A stretch of 64,000 nucleotides of DNA from DATBLE01 sp963734065 (GCA_963734065.1 CAVTFN010000005.1:186001-250000); one strand, 5' to 3'; shown: positions 28,680-38,245, numbered from the stretch's first letter. Notes: generated by a model not told the origin, from the sequence alone. Translations and numbers: made by a program.

Positions 28680-29016
28680 GTCTGCGCTGCCCGTGCTCGC
28701 CTGCTGCCGGCCGCTGGCCGCGCCGTCGCTGTCGGACGGCGAGGCCGCCGAGACCGCTCGGCTGTTCAAGGCTCTCGGGGACCCGGCGCGGGTGAAGATC
28801 CTCAACCTGCTCGTCTCGGGCGGGGAAGGCGCCTGCGTCTGCGACCTCACCGAGGCGCTGGGGCTTTCCCAGCCGACCGTGAGCCATCATCTGAAGAAGC
28901 TGACCGAGGCCGGCCTCCTGCGCCGCCACCGGATGGGGACGTCGGCCTGCTTCACGCTCGACCCCGACGCGGCCGGGCGGCTGGCCGCGGTCACCGACCT
29001 GAAAGGAGGCGCATGA
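28678..29016 (+). CDS. arsR: ArsR-family repressor with CVC arsenite site
   Basis: 112 residues. Winged helix with FKALGDPARVKILNLLVSGG and QPTVSHHLKKLTEAGLL. The ACVCDL motif (Cys53, Cys55) at the recognition-helix entry is the classic ArsR As(III)/Sb(III) site, with an extra Cys9-Cys10 pair near the N-terminus. It differs from the arsR at 19330 in ligand arrangement, so the two are not recent duplicates. Its stop overlaps the start of the cysteine micropeptide. Confidence 0.92.
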   Translation: MSALPVLACCRPLAAPSLSDGEAAETARLFKALGDPARVKILNLLVSGGEGACVCDLTEALGLSQPTVSHHLKKLTEAGLLRRHRMGTSACFTLDPDAAGRLAAVTDLKGGA

Positions 29017-29066
29017 TGAGTTGCTGCGACGGTTGCTGCAACTGCGGTTGCGACTGCTGCAAGTGA
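29013..29066 (+). CDS. Cysteine-rich 17-residue micropeptide between arsR and arsC
   Basis: Reads MMSCCDGCCNCGCDCCK: eight cysteines in 17 residues. AAAGGAGG at 29002-29009 is the best Shine-Dalgarno in the region and sits 3 bp before the first and 6 bp before the second ATG. The first ATG overlaps the arsR stop (ATGA) and the stop overlaps the arsC GTG (GTGA), so it is coupled at both ends. The cysteine spacing (CC, CC, C.C, CC) resembles metallothionein clusters, and As(III) or heavy-metal binding is the natural inference. I know no described family for it. Alternative: an in-frame N-terminal extension of ArsC from TTG 29021, but that gives an unlikely Leu/Arg-only leader and wastes the ribosome site. 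Confidence 0.65.
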   Translation: MMSCCDGCCNCGCDCCK

Positions 29067-29464
29067 ACGTCCTGTTCGTGTGCATCGGAAACAGCGGGCG
29101 GAGCGTGATGGCGGAGCGGCTCTTCCGGCAAACGGCCGGCGGCCGCCACCGGTCGCGCTCCGCCGGAGCCGACCCGCATGGCTCGGGCGCCGAGCCTGCG
29201 GTGGTCGAGGCGCTCCGCGAGGTCGGAATCGATGCCTCCGACCACGTCCAGCATCGCCTCGACGACGATGACCTCGCCTGGGCGGACATCGTCGTCGCAG
29301 CCTGCGACGGCGCCTGCCCGATCGTCGCGGGAAAGCACTACGAGAACTGGGGCATCGCCGATCCCTACGGCCTGCCGGTCGAGGGCGTGCGCCCGATCCG
29401 CGACGAGATCGCCGGACGCGTGGCGCGGCTCGTGAACGAGCTCGACTCTGGCCTCAGCGCGTAA
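29063..29464 (+). CDS. arsC: Arsenate reductase (LMW-phosphatase type)
   Basis: 133 residues from GTG 29063. The P-loop CIGNSGRS (Cys7-x5-Arg13) and VVAACDGACPIVAGKHYENW followed by PIRDEI match thioredoxin- or mycothiol-linked ArsC proteins related to low-molecular-weight tyrosine phosphatases. Cys at DGACP is the likely second redox cysteine. It reduces As(V) to As(III), which Acr3 can export. Tail-to-tail with DUF3891 with 1 bp between the stops. Confidence 0.88.
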   Translation: MNVLFVCIGNSGRSVMAERLFRQTAGGRHRSRSAGADPHGSGAEPAVVEALREVGIDASDHVQHRLDDDDLAWADIVVAACDGACPIVAGKHYENWGIADPYGLPVEGVRPIRDEIAGRVARLVNELDSGLSA

Positions 29465-29465
29465 C

Positions 29466-30131
29466 TCACACCGACCGGAGGTGGATCGGTTCGACGACCG
29501 GCTCGAGCCGATCCGGATAGTCCTCGGCCAGAAAGCCGGTGAGCAACGGTCGGGCCCACGGCATGCCGAGCGGCCACGGATCGAGTGTGACCGTCCCGGC
29601 GCCGTCGAAGGTGAAGGAGATCTCGACCGGGGCCGCGCCCACGCTCGGCGGCATGGAAAAGCTCCATTCGGAACGCTCCTCCACGCAGACGTCGAAGGCA
29701 ACTCGATCGCACAGATCGGTGATCGCGTCCGTAGCTCTTGCCTCGTCCTCGCCGATCCCGGCCGCCACTCGGAGCGCCTGGAGGTCCTCGTCGAGGGCGG
29801 GTAAGGCGACGGCGACCGTAGGGTTCCACGGCTTCGACAGCAGGCGGCGGACATGCATCGCGACGACGAGATCGACGACGGAATCCTGGTGGCGCGGCTC
29901 GAAGCCGCGGCGCTGGATCTCGATCCATCGCTCCGACTCGACCTCGCCGATCGCATCCATGTCGAGCTCGCCGTAGCCACGGTCGTGCTGGGCGACGCCC
30001 CGCACGAACGAATCGAAGTCGAGCGCCGGCCGCTCGAACCGGTCGTTGCCCCAGAGCGCGGCGATCGCCCCCGAGAAGCGCGCGTGCTCGGCCTGCGGAA
30101 ACACGACACCACGGCGACTGGAGCGGAACAC
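29466..30131 (-). CDS. DUF3891 family protein
   Basis: 221 residues from GTG 30131 (GGAAG just upstream), beginning VFRSSRRGVVFPQAEHARFS, with HDRGYGE and VVAMHVRRLL histidines that resemble a degraded HD-type helical fold. Function unknown. It starts 4 bp after the glcF stop, so it is the last gene of the glycolate operon. Confidence 0.7.
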   Translation of the reverse strand: MFRSSRRGVVFPQAEHARFSGAIAALWGNDRFERPALDFDSFVRGVAQHDRGYGELDMDAIGEVESERWIEIQRRGFEPRHQDSVVDLVVAMHVRRLLSKPWNPTVAVALPALDEDLQALRVAAGIGEDEARATDAITDLCDRVAFDVCVEERSEWSFSMPPSVGAAPVEISFTFDGAGTVTLDPWPLGMPWARPLLTGFLAEDYPDRLEPVVEPIHLRSV

Positions 30132-30135
30132 CTTC

Positions 30136-31329
30136 CTACCTCCGTGCAGCTGCGAGCAGCCCGGCGCGACTCGCGTCGCGCATCGACGCGTCGAGGAGCT
30201 CGACCGGATGCAGCGCCGGCAGCGGTGTGCCGGACCGGCGCAGGTACGTCGAGACCTGCACGAGGCAGCCGGGGTTCCCGCTCGCAAAGACGTCGGCCCC
30301 GGCGGCGGCGACGTTCGCCGCCTTGCGCTCGCCCAGCTCGGCCGCCGGCACCGGCTGGACGAGGTTGTAGATCCCCGCGCTGCCACAGCAGATCGCCTGC
30401 TCCGCCGGCTCGGTCAGCTCGAGGCCGGGAATCGACCGCAGGACCTCCCGCGGCGCGTCCCTGATTCCCTGCGCGTGGCCCAGGTGGCAGGCGTCCTGGT
30501 AGGCCACGCGGACGGGGAGCTCATGCCGCTCGGCCCGCGGCTCCAGCTCGGCGAGCAGCTCGCTCACGTCCACCACCCGCACGGGCAGGTCCGCCTCCTT
30601 CAGATGCGACCCGCAGCCGGCCGCGTTGACGACGATCGCGTCGACGTCGCTCAGTGCGTCGGCGACCCGCCGGGCGCGGCGCCGACCTTCGCCGAGCCGC
30701 CCGGCGTGCAGGTGCAGCGCCCCGCAGCAGCCCTGGCTCCTCGGCGCGACCACCTCGCACCCCTCTGCCGCCAGGACGCGGGCGGTCGCCGCGTTCACGT
30801 CGCCGAAGACGACGCGCTGGACGCAGCCGAGCAGGAGGCCCACGCGCAGCCGCTTCTCCCCCACGGCGGGCGTCACCTCAGGTGGCAGTGCGGCGGACCG
30901 CCACTGCGGCCTCAGCCGCGCGAACGGCGCCAGCGGCCCCGGCAGCCGCGGCGGCGTCAGAGCCAGTGCGAGCCGGAGCCTCCGCGGATACGGAACGGTC
31001 GCGAAGACCAGCGCCCGCAACAGCCGCTCGTCGTCGGACCGCTCGTGGTGCTCTTCGACGTGGGCGCGGGTCTGCTCGATCAGACGGTCGTACTGCACAC
31101 CGGACGGGCAGGACGTCACGCAGGCCATGCACCCGAGGCAGCTGTCGAAGTGCGTCACGGTCGTCGGCGAGAGCTCGACCGTCCCGTCGACGAGCCCGGA
31201 CATCAGCAGGATCCGCCCGCGCGGCGAGTCCATCTCCTCCTGCCAGAGCGGCCCGTAGGTCGGACAGGTCGGCAGGCAGAAGCCGCAGTGGACGCAGTCG
31301 TCGAGGAGATCGCGTGAGATTTCGGCCAT
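30136..31329 (-). CDS. glcF: Glycolate oxidase iron-sulfur subunit GlcF
   Basis: 397 residues. Two ferredoxin clusters CVHCGFCLPTCP and CLGCMACVTSCP, then two CCG (heterodisulfide-reductase-type) domains with QGCCGALHLHAG and ICCGSAGIYNLV. Transfers electrons from GlcD/GlcE to the quinone pool. ATG 31329 overlaps the vapC stop (ATGA), so glcF translation now depends on the toxin gene upstream. Confidence 0.92.
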   Translation of the reverse strand: MAEISRDLLDDCVHCGFCLPTCPTYGPLWQEEMDSPRGRILLMSGLVDGTVELSPTTVTHFDSCLGCMACVTSCPSGVQYDRLIEQTRAHVEEHHERSDDERLLRALVFATVPYPRRLRLALALTPPRLPGPLAPFARLRPQWRSAALPPEVTPAVGEKRLRVGLLLGCVQRVVFGDVNAATARVLAAEGCEVVAPRSQGCCGALHLHAGRLGEGRRRARRVADALSDVDAIVVNAAGCGSHLKEADLPVRVVDVSELLAELEPRAERHELPVRVAYQDACHLGHAQGIRDAPREVLRSIPGLELTEPAEQAICCGSAGIYNLVQPVPAAELGERKAANVAAAGADVFASGNPGCLVQVSTYLRRSGTPLPALHPVELLDASMRDASRAGLLAAARR

Positions 31330-31751
31330 CAAAGCGAACCGCGCGGCGCCAGCCAGCGCATCGGCTGCCCGGTCACCTTCCCGATCGTGTCGTAGTCGGA
31401 GTCGTAGTGGAGGAGAGACACGCCCGCGGCCTCGGCCGCCGCCGCGATCAGCAGATCGGGATGGGAGACGCTGCGGTGGTAGTCGTTTCCGGGCCCCGAG
31501 CGACAGATCTCATCGTAGACGTCCAGCGCCCGATTCCATTCGCGCGGTCCGAGCGGGCAGTTCCAGAGGCTGTCGAGCTCGAAGCGGATGTCCTCGAACT
31601 CTCGCAGGTTGCGTGCGGTCCTCAGGAGCTCGAGCTTGACCATGTCGCAAATGGCGACGGAACCGGTGGCGACGGCGCGCTCGAATCGTTGCCGAACGGC
31701 GGGCTCTCGCCGGGCGACGAGCCAGGCGCTCGTATCGGCGAGGTCGGGCAC
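31329..31751 (-). CDS. vapC: VapC-like PIN-domain toxin
   Basis: 140 residues from GTG 31751. PIN-domain acidic residues appear in MPDLADTSAWL, MVKLELLRTA, HPDLLIAAAAE and HYDSDYDTI, the four-acid Mg site of VapC ribonucleases. It begins one base inside the antitoxin stop codon and ends inside the glcF start. Confidence 0.88.
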   Translation of the reverse strand: MPDLADTSAWLVARREPAVRQRFERAVATGSVAICDMVKLELLRTARNLREFEDIRFELDSLWNCPLGPREWNRALDVYDEICRSGPGNDYHRSVSHPDLLIAAAAEAAGVSLLHYDSDYDTIGKVTGQPMRWLAPRGSL

Positions 31752-31993
31752 TACTCGCCCGGGAACGACCGACCCTTGCGTACCTCGAACAGCTCATCGA
31801 GCGTCATGTCCCAATCACGCGAGGCGAGCGACGTCAGCGCCTCCCGGCGAACGACCTCCTCGAGCGCCTGGTGAACCGTGTCCGTCGTATTCGCCGTGCC
31901 GAGGATCGCCTTGGCTTGCCGGACGAGACCGACGTCGATGTTCATGCTCGTACGCTTCTTGGGACCTGTCTCGTATGTACGTTCAGTCGCCAT
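31751..31993 (-). CDS. vapB: VapB-type antitoxin
   Basis: 80 residues from ATG 31993. The N-terminus KRTSMNIDVGLVRQAKAILG with TTDTVHQALEEVVRRE is a ribbon-helix-helix (VapB/DUF2191-like) DNA-binding unit; the acidic C-terminus (DWDMTLDELFEVRKGRS) would cover the toxin. The region just upstream carries TGTA(N7)TACA around a central GCATGC (31995-32009), a likely autoregulatory operator. It starts 12 bp after the glcE stop. Confidence 0.82.
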   Translation of the reverse strand: MATERTYETGPKKRTSMNIDVGLVRQAKAILGTANTTDTVHQALEEVVRREALTSLASRDWDMTLDELFEVRKGRSFPGE

Positions 31994-32004
31994 ATGTATG
32001 CATG

Positions 32005-32931
32005 CTACACCAGGATCCCGTCGGGATCGAACTGCGCGCGGACGCGTTCCGCCAGGGCGATCTCCGCCGGGTCGCGTCGGTCGGCGACCGGCGTCGGCAC
32101 GTATGCCAACCCCGCAGACACCCGAACGGCCGCCCCTTCGAGGCCGCCGAGTGCTGCCGCGAGCCCGCCGGGATCGAACGACATGCGGCCGCGAGACGAC
32201 GACTGCCGGGCCTCGATCTCCGCCCACACCGACTCGTCCTCGTCCCCGCCGGCGACCGCGCGGACGATCACGACCTGCTCCTCGACGCCCCGCCGACCGC
32301 CCTCGAACAGGACCGCCAGTCGCCCGGGCCAGAGCAGGTCGACCGCGGACGCCGCGATCGGGGTACGCAGGATCGCCCGCGCCTTGGTCGCGGCATCCTC
32401 AGCCGAGCCGACCGGCACGACCAGCGTCCTCGTCGCCTCCGGCAACGGATGGAGCCGCACCGCCACGCGCGCGATCAGGCCGAGGCGTCCCTCCGAGCCG
32501 CAGAACAGCTTGCCGAGGTCGTAGCCCGCGACGTTCTTGACCACCTTGCCGCCTGAGCTGGCGATCGTTCCGTCCGCGAGCACGACCGTCACGCCGATGA
32601 CGAGGTCGCGCGCCGTCCCGTACCGGTGACGCCGCGGGCCGGACAGGTTCGCGGCGATGCAGGCGCCGATCGTCGGGTTGCCGGGAGGATCGAGCGCCAG
32701 CATCTGCCCGTGGCCCGCAAGCCGCTCGTTCAGGTCGCGGATCCGGACGCCCGCCTCGACGATCGCCGTGAGATCGCCGGCCTCGTGCTCGAGCACCCGG
32801 TCGAGCCCCGCCGTCGAGAGGACGACGTCGCCGCCGTCGCGGCCGATCGAGACGCGCTCGCCCCGCCCCGCCGCGCCCGCCAGCACCTCGGCCGCCTCCT
32901 CGACGCCGGCGATCTCAGAGACGCTCGGCAA
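32005..32931 (-). CDS. glcE: Glycolate oxidase FAD-binding subunit GlcE
   Basis: 308 residues from TTG 32931, chosen because GGAGAAGG lies five bases upstream; ATG 32958 is possible but overlaps glcD by 44 bp. FAD-binding type 4 (PCMH) fold: LDPPGNPTIGACIAANLSGP, GGKVVKNVAGYDLGKLFCGS. It lacks the C-terminal linked oxidase cap, as usual for GlcE. Overlaps glcD by 17 bp. Confidence 0.88.
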   Translation of the reverse strand: MPSVSEIAGVEEAAEVLAGAAGRGERVSIGRDGGDVVLSTAGLDRVLEHEAGDLTAIVEAGVRIRDLNERLAGHGQMLALDPPGNPTIGACIAANLSGPRRHRYGTARDLVIGVTVVLADGTIASSGGKVVKNVAGYDLGKLFCGSEGRLGLIARVAVRLHPLPEATRTLVVPVGSAEDAATKARAILRTPIAASAVDLLWPGRLAVLFEGGRRGVEEQVVIVRAVAGGDEDESVWAEIEARQSSSRGRMSFDPGGLAAALGGLEGAAVRVSAGLAYVPTPVADRRDPAEIALAERVRAQFDPDGILV

Positions 32932-34348
32932 GCCCTGCCTTCTCCAGCGGATGCGCACGGTACGGCCCGGGCACCTCGCCGCAGAGCCGCGGGGTCGGGA
33001 ACACCTTGCCGGGGTTGCACAGCCCTGCCGGGTCGAAGGCTCGGCGCACGCGCTGCATCGCCTCGAGGTCGTCGGCGCCGAACAGCAGCGGCATGGAGCA
33101 CGCCTTGTCGACGCCGATTCCGTGCTCCCCGGTGAGCGAGCCGCCCGCGTCGATGCACGCCTCGAGGATCGCCTCGGCCAACGCCCGCGCCCGCTCCGGC
33201 TCGCCGTCGACGCGCGCGTCGTAGAGCACGAGCGGGTGGAGGTTTCCGTCGCCGGCGTGGAAGACGTTGCCGACGCGAAGGCCGAACTCGCCCTCCAGCT
33301 CGGCGATCCGGCGCAGCACCTCGGGCAGCTTCGTCCGCGGGACGACGCCGTCCTGAACGTAGTAGTCGCTCGACACTCGGCCCATCGCAGCGAAGGCCGA
33401 CTTGCGCCCCTTCCAGAGCAACGCCCGCTCGTGGTCGTCGGCCGCCGTGCGGATCTCCCACGCGCCGCAGCCGCGGCAGATCGCCTCGACGGCGGCGAGA
33501 TCCTCCTCCACCTGCGGCGCAGGACCGTCCAGCTCGACCAGGAGGAGCGCGCCCGCAGCCGGGTAGCCGGGGTGGACGGCCGCCTCCGCCGCCTCGATCG
33601 TCAGCCGGTCCATGATCTCCATCGCGGAGGCGAGAATCCCGGCCGAGACGATCCCGGACACCGTCGCCCCGGCCGCGTCGATCGAATCGAACGCGGCCAG
33701 CACCGTCCGCACCGCCTCCGGCCGGCGCAGCAGGCGCAGCGTGATCTCGGTGGCGATCCCGAGCGTCCCCTCCGAGCCGACGAAGACGCCGAGCAGGTCG
33801 GGGCCCGGCGCGTCCGCCGAGAGCCGCACCGTCTCGCCGTCCGGGAGCACCAGGAGCAGCCCCAGCACATGGTTGACCGTGAACCCGTACTTCAGGCAGT
33901 GGGCGCCGCCCGAGTTCTCGGCGACGTTGCCGCCGATCGTGCACACCTGCTGGCTGGACGGATCGGGCGCGTAGTAGAAGCCGTCGCCGATCACCGCCTC
34001 GGTCACCTGCAGGTTGGTCACCCCCGGCTGGACGACGATCCGGGCTCCCTCGAGGTCGACCTCGAGGATCCGGTTCATCCGCGTGAGCGCGATCACCACT
34101 CCGTCGGCCACCGGCAGAGCGCCGCCGGACAGTCCGGTGCCCGCCCCGCGGGCGACGAACGGCACCCGCGCGGCCTGGCAGGCACGCACGACCGCCTGCA
34201 CCTGCTCCGTCGTCTCCGGCAGCACGACGAGCGCGGGGATCATCCGGTGCCCGGTCAACCCGTCGCACTCGTAGGTGCGGAGCTGCTCGGGCTCCTCGAT
34301 CACGGCGCCGGCGGACAGCAGGCGCCTCAGCTCACCGGCGAGCTCCAT
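32915..34348 (-). CDS. glcD: Glycolate oxidase catalytic subunit GlcD
   Basis: 477 residues. Oxidises glycolate (or D-lactate) to glyoxylate with FAD. PCMH domain RGAGTGLSGGALPV, CTIGGNVAENSGGAHCLKYG and VGSEGTLGIATEITL; linked-oxidase C-terminus GNVFHAGDGNLHPL and GEHGIGVDK. Divergent from malate synthase, 18 bp away, so the two promoters must overlap coding sequence or each other. Confidence 0.93.
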   Translation of the reverse strand: MELAGELRRLLSAGAVIEEPEQLRTYECDGLTGHRMIPALVVLPETTEQVQAVVRACQAARVPFVARGAGTGLSGGALPVADGVVIALTRMNRILEVDLEGARIVVQPGVTNLQVTEAVIGDGFYYAPDPSSQQVCTIGGNVAENSGGAHCLKYGFTVNHVLGLLLVLPDGETVRLSADAPGPDLLGVFVGSEGTLGIATEITLRLLRRPEAVRTVLAAFDSIDAAGATVSGIVSAGILASAMEIMDRLTIEAAEAAVHPGYPAAGALLLVELDGPAPQVEEDLAAVEAICRGCGAWEIRTAADDHERALLWKGRKSAFAAMGRVSSDYYVQDGVVPRTKLPEVLRRIAELEGEFGLRVGNVFHAGDGNLHPLVLYDARVDGEPERARALAEAILEACIDAGGSLTGEHGIGVDKACSMPLLFGADDLEAMQRVRRAFDPAGLCNPGKVFPTPRLCGEVPGPYRAHPLEKAGLAERL

Positions 34349-34366
34349 CCCTGTCAATCTACCGCG

Positions 34367-35911
<1,545 letters not shown>

Positions 35912-35983
35912 GCAGCCCCACAACGGCCCGCGCCCGCTCCGCCGAGGGAGTAGTCTTGGCTTTCCCCGAACAAGGAGAGAAAC

Positions 35984-36397
35984 ATGGAAGTCGGCCCAGT
36001 CGACGTCTACATCATTGGCTTCCCGGGCAACAAGTTCTCCGGCAAGATCGCACCGGCGATCAAGGAGCTCGTGGACGACGGAACGATCCGTGTCCTCGAC
36101 CTGCTCTTCGTGATGAAGGACGAGGAAGGCGTCGTGACGACGCTCGCGATCGAGGATCTCGACCAGGAAGGCGCGGCCTACGCGGAGCTCGACATCACCG
36201 AGCCCGGCGCCCTCAACGACGAGGACGCCGACGAGGTCAGCGATGACCTCCCGGCCAACAGCTCGGCGCTGCTGATCGCGTTCGAGAACCTCTGGGCAAC
36301 GAAGGTGGTCTCGGCCCTCGCCGACGCGGACGCCGTCCTGATCGACTCGATTCGCATTCCCGCCGAGGTCGTCGCGCAGGCGCGCGAGGCCGGCTAA
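35984..36397 (+). CDS. DUF6325-like protein
   Basis: 137 residues after AAGGAGA. Begins MEVGPVDVYIIGFPGNKFSG; a small alpha/beta protein with an acidic middle (LNDEDADEVSDDL) that I place in the DUF6325 group, commonly encoded with SHOCT proteins. A TAGTCT hexamer at 35950 may be its -10. Function unknown. Confidence 0.6.
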   Translation: MEVGPVDVYIIGFPGNKFSGKIAPAIKELVDDGTIRVLDLLFVMKDEEGVVTTLAIEDLDQEGAAYAELDITEPGALNDEDADEVSDDLPANSSALLIAFENLWATKVVSALADADAVLIDSIRIPAEVVAQAREAG

Positions 36398-36426
36398 CCC
36401 GTCCAGCCACGAGAAAAGGAGACGAG

Positions 36427-36699
36427 ATGGGACTTCTTCGCATGGCAGCCAGAACGGCCGTCGTCGCCGGCACCGCCACCGCCGTGTCCGGCCGAGTCGC
36501 CCACCGGCAGAACGAGAAGTGGGACGCGCAGGATCAGGCCCAGTACGACCAGCAGCAGGCGGCCGCGGCGGCCGCAGCGCCCCCGGCGCCCGCGGACGAC
36601 CCGAACGCACAGCTCGAGAACCTGGCGAAGCTCCACGCCCAGGGCGTGCTCACGGACGAGGAGTTCGCGGCCGCCAAGGCCAAGGCTCTGGGGATCTAG
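36427..36699 (+). CDS. SHOCT-domain small protein
   Basis: 90 residues after AAAAGGAGA. N-terminal MGLLRMAARTAVVAGTATAV region, a Gln/Ala/Pro linker, then a C-terminal SHOCT motif LENLAKLHAQGVLTDEEFAA ending KAKALGI. SHOCT domains mediate oligomerisation. Paired with DUF6325 (29-bp gap). Confidence 0.75.
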   Translation: MGLLRMAARTAVVAGTATAVSGRVAHRQNEKWDAQDQAQYDQQQAAAAAAAPPAPADDPNAQLENLAKLHAQGVLTDEEFAAAKAKALGI

Positions 36700-37425
36700 G
36701 CGCTCCGCCCGGTCGAGCCCTACACGCGGCTGGCGGGGGTCTACGACGAGGTCGTCGTCGACCCCTGCCACGACGCGATCGCAGCCTTCCTCGACGAGCT
36801 CTGGACCGGCGACGTCCAGGACGTCCTCGACGTCGCCTGCGGCACCGGGCTGCTGGCCACCGAGTTGGTCGGGCGCGGCTACCGGGTCGTCGGCGTCGAC
36901 GCCTCGGCGGAGATGCTCGCCCGCGCCCGACGCCTGGTCGGGCCGGGCGTCGAGCTGATCCGGGACTCGCTCCCCGATCTCGGGGTCGACGGCCGGTTCG
37001 ACGCCGTCGTCTGCACGCTCGACGGGATCACCTATCTCGAGCCCGTCCACCTGCCGCCTGCGTTCACCTCGCTCTCGACCCGGCTGCGGCCGGACGGCTG
37101 GCTGGTGTTCGACGTCCACACGGACGCGATGTTGGCCCTCACCGCTTCGAGGCCCGTCGTCACGGGCGAGAAGGACGGGTACCGCTTCACGATCACGAGC
37201 GCGGTCGACCCCGACGCGCGTGCGTCGGACACCCGGATCGAGATCACGCCGCCCGAGGGCACCCCCTTTGGCGAGCAGCACCGCCAGTACTTCCACCGCG
37301 ACGAGGACATCCGGGCCGCGCTGGCCGACGCCGGGTTCGAGGCGACCGCAGTCAGGGACGGGTACTCCGACCGGCCGGCAGACGAATCGACGCTGAGCGC
37401 CACCTGGATCGTCCGGCGGCGATGA
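36700..37425 (+). CDS. Class I SAM-dependent methyltransferase, start codon missing
   Basis: Coding text begins right after the SHOCT stop and in the same frame: RPVEPYTRLAGVYDEVV, then motif I VLDVACGTGLLATEL, VVGVDASAEML, and FDAVVCTLDGITYLE. No ATG, GTG or TTG occurs between the TAG at 36697 and TTG 36865, which lies inside the SAM fold after motif I. Options are a CTG start at 36730, a GTG misread as GCG at 36700, or stop-codon readthrough giving a fusion. About 241 residues if read from 36700. Substrate unknown. Confidence 0.65.
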   Translation, partial: ALRPVEPYTRLAGVYDEVVVDPCHDAIAAFLDELWTGDVQDVLDVACGTGLLATELVGRGYRVVGVDASAEMLARARRLVGPGVELIRDSLPDLGVDGRFDAVVCTLDGITYLEPVHLPPAFTSLSTRLRPDGWLVFDVHTDAMLALTASRPVVTGEKDGYRFTITSAVDPDARASDTRIEITPPEGTPFGEQHRQYFHRDEDIRAALADAGFEATAVRDGYSDRPADESTLSATWIVRRR

Positions 37426-37441
37426 TGCGCGTGCGGTCCCG

Positions 37442-38059
37442 ATGAGTGGGTTGGCGTTTGCGACCGCGCTTCTCGCCACGCTCGATGCCCGGGATCGCTA
37501 CACGGCGGGTCATTCCGTCGCCGTCGCGATCTACGCGCGAGACATCACGGGGCGACTCGGTCTCTCGGAGAACGATCAGCAACGTGCCCACGTATGCGGC
37601 CTGCTCCACGACATCGGGAAGATAGGCCTCCCGCCGGGTCTCCTCGAGAAGCCCGGCTCGCTGACGCCGGACGAGCGTCGCCAGATGGAAGAGCACTCCG
37701 TGATCGGAAAACGGATCCTCACCCGGGTGGAGGGCTACGAAGAGATCGCCCGAGTCGTCCGTCACCACCACGAGTGGATCGACGGGACGGGCTACCCGGA
37801 CGGCCTCGCGGGCCAGGAGATCCCGCTGATCTCACGGATCGTCGCCGTCGCCGAGGAGTACAACGTGATGACCTCCGATCGTCCATACCGCGACGCGATG
37901 CCCAGCCGCGTCGCGCGGATGCGGCTCGTGCAGGGCGTCGACAGGCAGTTCGACGGCGAAGTGGTCGCCACCTTCGAGGCGATCCTGGCCGGGGCCGACG
38001 AGGACTACCGGACGGCCCGCCGTGCAGACTTCAGCCTGGACGGGTACGGACGAGACTGA
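37442..38059 (+). CDS. HD-GYP domain phosphodiesterase-like protein
   Basis: 205 residues, stand-alone HD-GYP: GHSVAVAIYARDITGRLGLS, LLHDIGKIGLPPGLLEKPG, HSVIGKRIL, VRHHHEWIDGTGYPDGLAG and RIVAVAEEYNVMTSDRPYR. Metal ligands and the GYP motif are intact, so hydrolysis of cyclic di-GMP is plausible. There is no sensor domain. Confidence 0.88.
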   Translation: MSGLAFATALLATLDARDRYTAGHSVAVAIYARDITGRLGLSENDQQRAHVCGLLHDIGKIGLPPGLLEKPGSLTPDERRQMEEHSVIGKRILTRVEGYEEIARVVRHHHEWIDGTGYPDGLAGQEIPLISRIVAVAEEYNVMTSDRPYRDAMPSRVARMRLVQGVDRQFDGEVVATFEAILAGADEDYRTARRADFSLDGYGRD

Positions 38060-38061
38060 GC

Positions 38062-38196
38062 ATGGACACGTTCCTCGCGATAGCGAGCAGGCGGGAGACC
38101 CGGGACTATGCCGACCGGCCGATTCCGGACGACGTGGCCCTACGCATCCTCGACGCCGGCCGTCTCGCCGGCAGCGCCAAGAACCGCCAGCCTTGA
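38062..38196 (+). pseudogene. 5' fragment of a nitroreductase gene
   Basis: 44 codons, MDTFLAIASRRETRDY at the start and AGRLAGSAKNRQP at the end, closely matching the N-terminus of the intact nitroreductase at 39175. The next codon is TGA where the intact gene has TGG (Trp). Similarity then ends within about ten bases. It starts 2 bp after the HD-GYP stop. Confidence 0.85.
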
Positions 38197-38201
38197 CGGT
38201 T
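38062..38201 (+). repeat. Left copy of nitroreductase direct repeat
   Basis: Imperfect direct repeat with 39175-39313, identical in the first 17 bases and at most first and second codon positions. Together the two copies bracket the ankyrin cassette. Confidence 0.75.
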
Positions 38202-38245
38202 AGCCCTTTCGCGTCATTACGCGGCCCCTGGCGGCGCGGCGAACC

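Noticed and set aside
29021..29062. Leu/Arg-rich N-terminal extension of ArsC starting at TTG
   Set aside because: ArsC homologues begin at the VLFVCIGNS strand; the strong Shine-Dalgarno and both overlaps fit the cysteine frame instead.
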